Made by a program: the position numbers and the translations under genes. A DNA stretch of 6,977 bases from JBPEXY01 sp052031065. GTDB taxonomy: Bacteria; Pseudomonadota; Gammaproteobacteria; Immundisolibacterales; Immundisolibacteraceae. The DNA lies in the NCBI GenBank assembly GCA_052031065.1, contig JBPEXY010000231.1, positions 1 through 6,977 on the forward strand. The letters are read 5' to 3'. Shown here piece after piece: positions 1 to 5,890 of this stretch. Below the pieces are notes generated by a model. The model made no database searches. It had not been told where the DNA came from and was given only the letters and a program-made list of their open reading frames with translations. Numbering within the stretch: the stretch's first letter is position 1; every line of letters starts with the position of its first letter.

Positions 1-609
1 ACCGGCCTGCCGATGCTGCTCGGCCAGGATTACTACTGGAAAATTTATGAAGCCGCCGACCGGTTAGGCTGTGCATTGGCACTGCACGGCGGCGCCCACC
101 AGAACATGGGCATGGACAACCAGGGGGTGTTTGCGGCAGTGCACGCACTTGGCCACCCATTTGGGCTGATGCTCAACTTCAATGACATGTTGATGAACCG
201 GGTGTTCGAGAAGTTTCAGAACGTCCGATTCGGCTTCATGGAAGGTGGTCTCGCCTGGTTTATGCTCTGCATGGAACGTTGCTCAGGTTCATACGGCGCC
301 TTCAAGCCGATCGACCCACGCGGCAACTATCTGCAACTCGACCATGGCGAAAAGGCCTCCGACCGTATTCTCGACTACATTCGTGATGGGCGTCTGTTCG
401 TTGGCGTGGAAGGCGACGAGCCTGCCATCAGTTACGCCATCAACACCTACGGCAGCGAGGCGTTTGTGTTCTCCAGCGATTACCCGCATGAGGTCAACAA
501 GGAGACCATCGAACACGAAATCGACGAACTGATGGAAATCGATACCATCACTGATGGGGACAAAGCCAACGTTCTGGCTCTCAATGCACAACGCTTTTAC
601 GGTATTTGA
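1..609 (+). CDS. Amidohydrolase-2 family metal-dependent hydrolase, 3' part
   Basis: This is the C-terminal part of a TIM-barrel metal-dependent hydrolase of the amidohydrolase-2 group (COG2159, ACMSD-like). The frame is open from base 1, so the true start lies upstream; the first in-frame ATG at 13 is internal. Numbered from that ATG, the visible motifs are LALHGG (His25), HALGHPFG (His44, His48), a long FGFMEGGLAWF core around residues 73-83, and FSSDYPH with Asp156 near the end. In this family such His and Asp residues bind the catalytic metal and activate water. Members hydrolyse or decarboxylate small cyclic or aromatic carboxylates; the substrate here cannot be told. No signal peptide is visible, but the N-terminus is missing. 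It ends 162 bases before the Fur-controlled promoter and is probably unrelated to the iron genes downstream. Family assignment is firm, reaction is not. Confidence 0.88.
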   Translation, partial: TGLPMLLGQDYYWKIYEAADRLGCALALHGGAHQNMGMDNQGVFAAVHALGHPFGLMLNFNDMLMNRVFEKFQNVRFGFMEGGLAWFMLCMERCSGSYGAFKPIDPRGNYLQLDHGEKASDRILDYIRDGRLFVGVEGDEPAISYAINTYGSEAFVFSSDYPHEVNKETIEHEIDELMEIDTITDGDKANVLALNAQRFYGI

Positions 610-638
610 CCCAACCCGGTTTTTAACCAGCACCATCA

Positions 639-683
639 TCCCACAGCCGGTAACCAAGCAGCGCCTGCCTTCCGGCTGCGGGA
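639..683 (+). repeat. Nested inverted repeat downstream of the amidohydrolase
   Basis: The arms 639-650 and 672-683 pair over 12 positions with one mismatch. The 21-base loop holds a second small hairpin (GCAG 658-661 with CTGC 665-668). It starts 30 bases after the amidohydrolase stop, so it could shape the 3' end of that transcript. There is no T-run after it, so it is not a standard intrinsic terminator; this is an inference from pairing only. Confidence 0.4.
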
Positions 684-771
684 TAACAGCGACCCAATCT
701 TGTAAATCTGTCTCCTCCTGCTGCCATCAGCGAAATAGTTTGATCTCGGTAAAAAAATATCGATTCTGGGT

Positions 772-800
772 TTGACTCCTTTCTATTCACAATCTAGAAT
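772..800 (+). promoter_or_regulatory. Sigma70 promoter for the hemP gene set
   Basis: TTGACT (772-777) and TAGAAT (795-800) each differ from the -35 and -10 consensus at one base and are separated by exactly 17 bases. An A-rich tract (751-760) lies just upstream where an UP element would sit. The expected transcription start is near 807. The -10 overlaps the Fur box that begins at 798, so a bound repressor would block RNA polymerase directly. This is the best promoter in the window. Confidence 0.8.
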
Positions 801-822
801 GCGAATCATTCTCATTTGCATT
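798..822 (+). promoter_or_regulatory. Fur box over the hemP promoter
   Basis: The core 800-814 is a 7-1-7 inverted repeat, TGCGAAT-C-ATTCTCA, with 6 of 7 arm positions pairing. Around it lies a wider 9-7-9 repeat, AATGCGAAT (798-806) with ATTTGCATT (814-822), 8 of 9 pairing. This is the style of Fur operators in Pseudomonas-like gammaproteobacteria. It covers the -10 and the expected transcription start. A near copy lies at 5609-5633 before the TonB-dependent receptor. Fur assignment is inferred from motif, position and downstream genes. Confidence 0.83.
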
Positions 823-838
823 TATGGACAGGGACAGT

Positions 839-1021
839 ATGGCCCATAGCAATCCAATAGAAGGGCAGCCGACCTCAAGCGCTCGCAGGGATTCTGCCAA
901 ACCACCTCGACATCAAAGCAGTGAACTGTGTGGCAGCAGTGATCGAGCCGTAATAATTCACAATGGCGATCACTATCTGCTACGAATCACCCGTAACGGC
1001 AAATTGATTCTGACCAAATAA
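839..1021 (+). CDS. hemP: Hemin uptake protein HemP
   Basis: This small protein of 60 residues belongs to the HemP/HmuP family. The conserved part is the C-terminal block at residues 38-60, reading VIIHNGDHYLLRITRNGKL followed by ILTK to the end. The first 30 residues look disordered and rich in Ser, Pro and Arg, which is usual for the family. HemP homologues sit at the head of heme-uptake gene clusters; in some bacteria the homologue activates expression of the outer-membrane heme receptor gene. It is probably cytoplasmic: no signal peptide or membrane segment. An in-frame ATG at 824 would add five residues, but it has no Shine-Dalgarno and abuts the Fur box; the ATG at 839 has AGGGA at 830-834, though with a short 4-base spacing. 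It is the first gene after the Fur promoter. The family call is strong; a regulatory role here is inference. Confidence 0.9.
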   Translation: MAHSNPIEGQPTSSARRDSAKPPRHQSSELCGSSDRAVIIHNGDHYLLRITRNGKLILTK

Positions 1022-1080
1022 TCACCAAAGCAGATCGGGCCTGAACAGACCGGGCCAGCACCAAAGTTTTCGACGGCCAC

Positions 1081-1118
1081 CCCGGAGCCCGGTTCCTCTC
1101 TCCTCTCCCGGTTCCGGG
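1081..1118 (+). repeat. Imperfect GC-rich inverted repeat in the hemP-1184 gap
   Basis: Arms 1081-1092 and 1107-1118 pair at 10 of 12 positions around a 14-base all-pyrimidine loop. The element CCCGGTTCC also repeats directly at 1088-1096 and 1107-1115. It lies in the 162-base gap after hemP. No T-run follows, so it might be an attenuating or processing hairpin, or nothing. Low confidence. Confidence 0.25.
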
Positions 1119-1173
1119 CATGTCGTCACCACCGCCCACGCCAGCTGCAGCCAGCCGGGTATTTTTTGCGACT

Positions 1174-1178
1174 GGAGG
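1174..1178 (+). promoter_or_regulatory. Shine-Dalgarno that fixes the start at 1184
   Basis: GGAGG lies five bases before the ATG at 1184. It falls inside the coding sequence that a TTG start at 1166 would give, and nothing like a ribosome site precedes that TTG, so 1184 is the better start. Confidence 0.75.
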
Positions 1179-1183
1179 CATTC

Positions 1184-1573
1184 ATGGCTGGCAAGATACA
1201 TCTGGTAACCCCTCAGCAATCACCTACTGACACCCAGCCGGCGAAGAGAACCGCCGATCAGGAAGAGCCACCACTCCCAGCCCGACGCGCTGCCGACGAG
1301 TCTGATAACCGAGATACCTGCACCCCGCCTCTGGAAGTGTTGCAGGCTGCATTGATGTACCTGATGAGCCGTTACGCCAGAAGCGGTTGTCAGCATCTGA
1401 TGCCAGCAATCGTACAACACCTGCAACTGATTCACTCCCACCCGCAGAGTGAAAGCGAGTCGGGAGTTTTGCGCAACGCGTGTGCGCGTCTGGCAAACGA
1501 GTGGACCGAGCTGCAATACGCCAGGGAAATACGCCTGGCTGAACACCAGCGCGGTGGAGCTACCCGGCATTAG
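1184..1573 (+). CDS. Unrecognised 129-residue helical protein in the Fur-linked set
   Basis: I do not recognise this family with certainty. Residues 1-48 are polar and rich in Pro, Thr, Glu and Asp and are probably disordered. Residues 49-120 look like an all-alpha domain: a first helix (PLEVLQAALMYLMSRYARSG), Cys69, a second amphipathic helix (MPAIVQHLQLIHSHP), a short acidic-serine linker at 88-93, and a third helix (VLRNACARLANEWTELQYAR). Cysteines are at 46, 69 and 100. No signal peptide or membrane segment is seen, so it is probably cytoplasmic. It has a good ribosome site and stands between hemP and the peroxiredoxin, 71 bases before the latter, so it probably shares the Fur-controlled transcript. 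The layout recalls small helical proteins in Pseudomonas iron-starvation loci such as orfX of fagA-fumC-orfX-sodA, but that resemblance is only a memory-based suggestion. That it is a real gene is likely; its function is unknown. Confidence 0.7.
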   Translation: MAGKIHLVTPQQSPTDTQPAKRTADQEEPPLPARRAADESDNRDTCTPPLEVLQAALMYLMSRYARSGCQHLMPAIVQHLQLIHSHPQSESESGVLRNACARLANEWTELQYAREIRLAEHQRGGATRH

Positions 1574-1644
1574 CGGCTCCCGCAACCACATCCTGCAGAT
1601 ACTTCCATCCAGCTTTAGCGACACTTTACCCGGAGAACGCAGTC

Positions 1645-2247
1645 ATGCACCTGATTGGTCATCAAGCACCCGATTTCACCGCCGCGGCAATTCTTTCCGA
1701 CGGCAGCATTAAAGATGATTTCAACCTGCATCAGCAGACCAGCGGACGTTATGCAGTCCTGTTTTTCTATCCGCTCGATTTCACCTTCGTCTGTCCTTCG
1801 GAGCTACTCGCCTTTAACCACCGCGTGTCCGCTTTCACTGATCGCAACACCGACATCATCAGTGTTTCCATAGACTCCCACTTCACCCACCTGGCATGGC
1901 GAAACACACCGGTCGACAAAGGTGGTGTTGGTCAACTCAATTACCCAATGGTTGCCGATCCATCACACCGAATTGTGAACAGCTACGGCGTGCAGGCCGC
2001 TAGCGGTGACGTTGCGCTGCGGGCAACCTTTCTGATCGACAGCAGCGGCATTGTTCGCCATCAATCGATCAATGACCTGCCCCTCGGCCGCAATGTTGAC
2101 GAATACCTGCGACTGGTCGACGCACTGCAGTTCCATGAACAGCATGGCGAGGTCTGTCCGGCAGGCTGGCAACAGGGCGCGCCGGGAATGGATGCCACGC
2201 CCGCAGGCGTAGCCGATTATCTGAAGCTGCACGCCGAGTCACTTTGA
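1645..2247 (+). CDS. Typical 2-Cys peroxiredoxin (AhpC/TSA, Prx1 type)
   Basis: The product reduces hydrogen peroxide and organic peroxides in the cytoplasm with a peroxidatic cysteine, then forms a disulfide with the partner subunit. The 200 residues are the normal length. Peroxidatic Cys50 lies in FYPLDFTFVCPSE, with the usual Pro43 and Thr47; the active-site Arg is Arg126 (ALRATFLID); resolving Cys171 lies in HGEVCPAGW. The segment GGVGQL (93-98) stands where eukaryotic enzymes carry GGLG, but the C-terminal YF tail of over-oxidation-sensitive enzymes is absent. Overall it looks closer to the Pseudomonas TsaA-like 200-residue enzymes than to E. coli AhpC. GGAGA at 1632-1636 supports the start. 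No AhpF, thioredoxin or thioredoxin reductase gene is adjacent, so its reductant is not shown. Placement behind hemP suggests iron-responsive expression to limit peroxide during iron or heme entry. Confidence 0.95.
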   Translation: MHLIGHQAPDFTAAAILSDGSIKDDFNLHQQTSGRYAVLFFYPLDFTFVCPSELLAFNHRVSAFTDRNTDIISVSIDSHFTHLAWRNTPVDKGGVGQLNYPMVADPSHRIVNSYGVQAASGDVALRATFLIDSSGIVRHQSINDLPLGRNVDEYLRLVDALQFHEQHGEVCPAGWQQGAPGMDATPAGVADYLKLHAESL

Positions 2248-2420
2248 CAGTATCGCCAGGGTAATACCCGATCAGAACCGCTTGACGTCGGGCTCGCTGA
2301 CGAAACCCGCAAAGCGCGCCAACGCCAGCCCTATGTTTGCGCCAATGACACCCACACGGGGAACCGGCACGATCCGCTAATTAATTCTTTCGCGACCATC
2401 AAAGATTTGGGGGAAGCGCC

Positions 2421-2798
2421 ATGAATCTAGATATCGATCAGACGCTCGGCATCCAGCTTACCCAGGGAGTAATGACTTTTTGCTGTGTCATCGCCACCGC
2501 CGTATCCATGGCCCTGATCAAGGCCGGCAGATCACCCCGTAATCGGGACCATATTCTTGTCCTGTCGGGATGGGGAATGCTGGTCGAGTCGATGATTCTC
2601 TGGTGGATTGCCCATGGAGTGGTCACCGGCAGCTGCTACGGACTGCTGATGATGTTTTCACTTTACGCCTGCGCAAGATGGTTGCCCAGCCGGATCGCTG
2701 CCGGCTCGGATTGTCGCGCAGCAGACCCGCCGGCTGCCAACCGTTTCCGCCACTGCAAGACCAGCCCCACCGCCAACCCCCAACAATCACCCTACTGA
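2421..2798 (+). CDS. Small three-helix inner-membrane protein, unrecognised
   Basis: A 125-residue protein with three likely membrane helices: about 14-34 (LTQGVMTFCCVIATAVSMAL), 45-66 (ILVLSGWGMLVESMILWWIA) and 69-88 (TGSCYGLLMMFSLYACARWL). A basic loop (KAGRSPRNRD, 34-43) joins the first two. The last 37 residues are a Pro/Ala/Ser/Arg-rich polar tail with Cys98 and Cys112. Cysteines also sit in helix 1 (21, 22) and helix 3 (72, 84). GGGGGAAG at 2409-2416 gives a good start. It lies 173 bases after the peroxiredoxin and 58 bases before the PepSY gene. Small multi-helix proteins of unknown role often accompany PepSY/TM and TonB-receptor genes in Fur-controlled loci (for example the DUF3649 and DUF3325 types), but I cannot assign it to one of them. 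The tail looks less constrained than the helices, and a frameshift near the end cannot be excluded. Confidence 0.68.
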   Translation: MNLDIDQTLGIQLTQGVMTFCCVIATAVSMALIKAGRSPRNRDHILVLSGWGMLVESMILWWIAHGVVTGSCYGLLMMFSLYACARWLPSRIAAGSDCRAADPPAANRFRHCKTSPTANPQQSPY

Positions 2799-2856
2799 AG
2801 CATCTTGATGACAGTGCTGTCGCCGAAGTACGGAAATCGTCGAAGGATTCCAGAAC

Positions 2857-3393
2857 ATGGTTAACTCTCCGGGCGCTGTTGCCCGCTCCCTGCATTACTG
2901 GGGCTCGATCACCTGCCTGCTCCCGGTGCTGGTGGTAACTGTCACCGGCACGCTGCTATTGCTCAAAAAAGAGCTGGAGTGGGTGCAGCCAGCAACGGTT
3001 AAAAGCACCCCCGGTGCACCGACCCTGTCATTCAACCAGATTCTCGACGTCGCGCGCGGTATCGACGCCCTCTCGGTGACCGACTGGCAACAGATAGACC
3101 GGCTCGATGTGCGCCCCGACAAGGGCGTTATCAAGATACGCGCAACCAACCGCTGGGAAGCGCAAATCAACCACACCAGCGGTGCGGTACTGAAGGTTGC
3201 CTACCGCCGCTCCGACCTGATCGAATCACTCCACGACGGCAGCTTTTTTCATTCCCGTGCGAAGCTCGGTCTGTTCCTGCCCAGCGCCGTGGTCCTGCTA
3301 ATGCTGACACTGACCGGCCTCTACCTGTTTTTGCAGCGGTTTCGATTCAGCCACCGGCAGCGCCGTGTCAAAAGGCACCCGGCTACCAGGTGA
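2857..3393 (+). CDS. Short PepSY-associated TM protein
   Basis: This 178-residue inner-membrane protein has the short PepSY-TM layout: helix 1 at about 16-36, a periplasmic PepSY-like domain at about 37-137, and helix 2 at about 138-160, followed by a strongly basic cytoplasmic tail. Family marks are the N-terminal RSLHYWGS with His13, and LHDGSFFHSRAKLGLFLP (125-142) with His125 and His132 leading into helix 2. Longer relatives with four helices, such as FpvG, FoxB and PiuB types, act in ferric-siderophore reduction or iron release at the inner membrane; short versions like this are common beside TonB receptors but little studied. GAAGGA at 2842-2847 supports the start. The gene ends 11 bases inside the 3' end of the opposite-strand receptor gene. 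A role in handling the iron compound imported by that receptor is inferred from context. Confidence 0.85.
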   Translation: MVNSPGAVARSLHYWGSITCLLPVLVVTVTGTLLLLKKELEWVQPATVKSTPGAPTLSFNQILDVARGIDALSVTDWQQIDRLDVRPDKGVIKIRATNRWEAQINHTSGAVLKVAYRRSDLIESLHDGSFFHSRAKLGLFLPSAVVLLMLTLTGLYLFLQRFRFSHRQRRVKRHPATR

Positions 3394-5509
3394 GCTGCAG
3401 CCCTGCGGTCACGCCAAACCCGGGTTCGTTGACTCCCGAGCCATGATTCCGGTATGCCTCATCAAACAGATTATTCAGCGCCAGGGTGAAAGAAACATTG
3501 CGGCTCAGCCGATAACCACCACTCAGGTTCACCAGCATATAACCCGGTGTGCCTCCCGGCGGGATACGCTGGTCATCGGCAAGATCGCCGGGGCTGAGCT
3601 TATCGGCACGATCGGCAACCCGCAGCGCCAACCCCAGCCAACCGTTGCCTCTTGGCTGCCAGCGCACACCGGCAGACAGGGTTAACGGCATGATCCGACT
3701 CATCGGTTCGCGACTTCCGGCAGGACTGGTCAAGCTGTCAAAGCTATCCAGTTCACCCTGCTGCCAGGTGAGCGCCGCGCTGACCGACCAGGCCGGAGTG
3801 AAGCGCTGGCGCAAACTCAGCTCCACCCCCCTGACCCGCCCTGCGGCTGCATTACGCTTGGTCACCTCCGTCAGCCCATCGACGACCCGACCAGTGGGTG
3901 TGCTGGCAATGAAATCATCAATTCCGGTATGAAACAGCGTAATGCCGGCACTGCCATTGCGACTGGCTTGTTTCAATCCCAGCTCATAACTGATGAAGCG
4001 CTCGGGCTCCAACCCCAGCGCGGCGACCTCAATCTCACTGCTGCGGCTGCGGCCAGAACGACTAACATCAGCGACGTTTGGCGCTCTGAAGGCCTGGCTG
4101 ATGCCACTCCAGAATGCCCACCCAGGAGTCAGCTCTCGGTACAGGCGTACACTATTTACCCAGCCGCGCCAGCGGTCGTGATAACTACGGGGTAACCCGT
4201 TCTGCGGGTCGGCAAAGCGGCCAATATCCAGCGTGGAGAAATGGTAGCGACCGCCGAGCTGTAGCTCGGTACGATCATCCAGAAAATGGCTGTATTGCCA
4301 GAACAGACCACCCTGGGCAAGACGTGCGTCATCGCCGACCGGCCCCTGAACGGCAACGGCGGACAGGCTGCCATCAGCGGCGAAATCCAGGCGCTTTGAA
4401 TCAACCCGGTCGACGTAATAGTCAAAGCCGGTCGCCAGCTCGCCACGGGCGAGCTGGCGATTGAGCTGAACATCGATGCCATGCATGACCGAGTCAAAGC
4501 TCTCCTGGATGCGCCGACTGTCGGCCCGCACCCGATCCCCATCTTCATCCCAGTGTTGGCGTGAGAGCGTCACCATCAGCTGGTCGATCCCGGCGGCCAG
4601 ACGCCTGCCAGTCAGCTTCAGATAAGTAAGATCGCGATACTGATCCTTTAACCGAACCTGGTCATCGCCAGCGAGGGTGCCAGCAAAGGGTTCGGCAAAA
4701 CGGGTCGAATGGGTACGCCAGACATCATCCTGAGCCAACTGCTGATGTACCACAGTGGATTGCCAATGGTCGTTGAATGCGCGATCTAACCGCAGGTGAA
4801 CGCTCTGCTCGCTATAGCCGGTATGGCGCTGGGTACCGACCTCGGCGCCGACCACATCCCCGTAATCCCTGCCGGTCACCGACAACAGCGCACCCCACTG
4901 CTGGCCCCGCCCCCAGCTGACCCGGCCATTGGCAACTCGGCTACGCTCAGCGCTGGCGTAACGCAGGTTCTGCTGCCAACTGACGAAACTCTCACCCGCC
5001 GTCTGCTGCTGCCAGTTGGCACTCAAGGTATCAAGGTAAATCACGCCGCCAACCGCGTCACTGCCATAAAGCGCCGAGGCCGGTCCGCCAATCAGGTCAA
5101 GGGATTCGATACTGTACTGATCAATGAGAGAAAAATATTCGTTAGGACCATCGCGATAGACTGAATTGTTGTAGCGTACGCCATCGATCATCGACAGCAC
5201 CCGATAGCCGGTAAACCCACGAATGAATGGCGAACCGTGACCGTTGGCCGTTTTCTGCACCATCACACCCGGCAGGTCGGCCAGCGCTTCCGGTAAGTTG
5301 CGAGCCGACACACTGTGCAGTTGATTTGCGCCCAGCCGCTGGATAGCAACCGGCTGCTGGATGAAAAGTGGTTGCTCGCCTTCAGCGTCGACGACCAGCG
5401 CCTCCAGGCGCACGCTTCTAAGGGATTGATCTACCGTCGCGCCACTCTGCGCCTCAGTCAGAGTGCCGGATGAGGCCAGCAGCGCCAACACCAATGCCCT
5501 GACCTTCAT
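3383..5509 (-). CDS. TonB-dependent outer-membrane receptor, iron/heme type
   Basis: A complete 708-residue receptor that would bind an iron compound at the cell surface and move it to the periplasm using TonB energy. In order: signal peptide (1-20, cut after LTEA), TonB-box-like LEALVVDA (35-42), plug domain (about 46-160, with LPGVMVQ, FIRGFTGYRV, MIDGVRYN and ALYGSDAVGGVI), then a 22-strand type barrel to the C-terminal Trp708. Barrel marks include FRAP (474-477), LGLEPE (498-503) at the NPNL position, RGVELSL (560-566) and YRNHGSGVNEPG (686-697). FRAP and HGSGxNEPG suggest the heme/hemoglobin-type receptor group, but no histidine lies between FRAP and LGLEPE, where classical heme receptors have their axial ligand, so the ligand may differ. 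AGGGAG at 5521-5526 is its ribosome site, 11 bases from the ATG. A Fur box lies upstream. It converges on the PepSY gene with an 11-base overlap. Confidence 0.93.
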   Translation of the reverse strand: MKVRALVLALLASSGTLTEAQSGATVDQSLRSVRLEALVVDAEGEQPLFIQQPVAIQRLGANQLHSVSARNLPEALADLPGVMVQKTANGHGSPFIRGFTGYRVLSMIDGVRYNNSVYRDGPNEYFSLIDQYSIESLDLIGGPASALYGSDAVGGVIYLDTLSANWQQQTAGESFVSWQQNLRYASAERSRVANGRVSWGRGQQWGALLSVTGRDYGDVVGAEVGTQRHTGYSEQSVHLRLDRAFNDHWQSTVVHQQLAQDDVWRTHSTRFAEPFAGTLAGDDQVRLKDQYRDLTYLKLTGRRLAAGIDQLMVTLSRQHWDEDGDRVRADSRRIQESFDSVMHGIDVQLNRQLARGELATGFDYYVDRVDSKRLDFAADGSLSAVAVQGPVGDDARLAQGGLFWQYSHFLDDRTELQLGGRYHFSTLDIGRFADPQNGLPRSYHDRWRGWVNSVRLYRELTPGWAFWSGISQAFRAPNVADVSRSGRSRSSEIEVAALGLEPERFISYELGLKQASRNGSAGITLFHTGIDDFIASTPTGRVVDGLTEVTKRNAAAGRVRGVELSLRQRFTPAWSVSAALTWQQGELDSFDSLTSPAGSREPMSRIMPLTLSAGVRWQPRGNGWLGLALRVADRADKLSPGDLADDQRIPPGGTPGYMLVNLSGGYRLSRNVSFTLALNNLFDEAYRNHGSGVNEPGFGVTAGLQLTW

Positions 5510-5608
5510 GCGTTAGATCACTCCCTATAGGTAGATGTTTTAACCCTGAGCTGTGCAGAGGCAGATGTCTGCAGGCCGCCAGATTGAATATTTTCACACC
5601 AATGCGGT

Positions 5609-5633
5609 ATTGCGAATCATTCGCATTCGCAAT
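5609..5633. promoter_or_regulatory. Fur box before the TonB-dependent receptor
   Basis: The core 5611-5625 is a perfect 7-1-7 inverted repeat, TGCGAAT-C-ATTCGCA. A second perfect palindrome with 9-base arms, ATTGCGAAT (5609-5617) and ATTCGCAAT (5625-5633), is centred 3 bases away. The hemP operator has the same two nested symmetries with the same 3-base offset, and 21 of 25 positions match. It lies 100 bases from the receptor start and 258 bases from the gene at 5891, so the receptor is the likely target. Confidence 0.85.
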
Positions 5634-5658
5634 ATGATAACGCAACGGTTGATCACAA
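5631..5658 (-). promoter_or_regulatory. Candidate sigma70 promoter for the receptor
   Basis: Read on the minus strand, TTGTGA (plus 5653-5658) and CATATT (plus 5631-5636) are 16 bases apart, each matching 4 of 6 consensus bases. The -10 would abut the Fur box exactly as at hemP, which is the main reason to propose it. The boxes themselves are weak; it would give a leader of about 110 bases. Confidence 0.4.
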
Positions 5659-5890
5659 CGCATCGCTTAATTCGGCTGGAACCACCCCCAGCGCATATGT
5701 CAGCGGTTCGAAACCTCAGCAGTTGTGACCTCGGCCGGGCCAGGCACTCCCGATGCGGATACCCCAGCAGCCAGGCGTCAACGTGGACGCCATCGACCGC
5801 TCGCAGGTCGCGGATGGGAAATAGATTTCATCGCTAGAGAATGAAACGGTCACCGCCGCGACCCGCCCAAACCATCATGGGGAATCGCAA

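Larger units (their letters stand above)
5510..5890. other. 381-bp divergent spacer without a gene
   Basis: The receptor-proximal half holds the receptor's ribosome site, a Fur box and a candidate promoter. The half towards 5891 (about 5660-5870) shows no convincing promoter, repeat or coding region. An open frame of 94 codons from 5553 has a composition (Arg, Ser, Thr, His) typical of chance reading and runs through the Fur box. The gene at 5891 has its own ribosome site, GGGGA at 5879-5883. Confidence 0.7.

Noticed and set aside
824..838. In-frame upstream ATG at 824 as the hemP start
   Set aside because: It has no Shine-Dalgarno, follows the Fur box directly and would leave a leader of only about 17 bases; the ATG at 839 has AGGGA upstream.
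1166..1183. TTG at 1166 as an earlier start for the helical protein
   Set aside because: No ribosome site precedes it, and the clear GGAGG for 1184 would lie inside the extended coding region.
1220..1624. 134-codon minus-strand open frame opposite the helical protein
   Set aside because: The plus-strand frame has a strong ribosome site, a helical pattern and lies in line with its neighbours; the minus frame has Trp/Gly/Arg-rich chance composition.
2248..2420. Search for a terminator or second promoter between peroxiredoxin and small membrane protein
   Set aside because: Only a tight GGGTA-A-TACCC palindrome (loop too short) and no clear -35/-10 pair or Fur box were seen, so nothing is annotated; read-through from upstream remains possible.
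2570..2938. 122-codon plus-strand frame overlapping both membrane genes
   Set aside because: It crosses from one gene into the next and lacks membrane or domain patterns, while the chosen frames have good ribosome sites and clear helices.
3417..3426. Perfect 10-bp palindrome AACCCGGGTT
   Set aside because: It lies inside the receptor coding region, where it encodes part of the NEPG-F segment; length is within chance and no role is suggested.
5553..5837. 94-codon frame in the divergent spacer
   Set aside because: It reads through the Fur box, has Arg/Ser/Thr-rich chance composition, and no ribosome site was evident.
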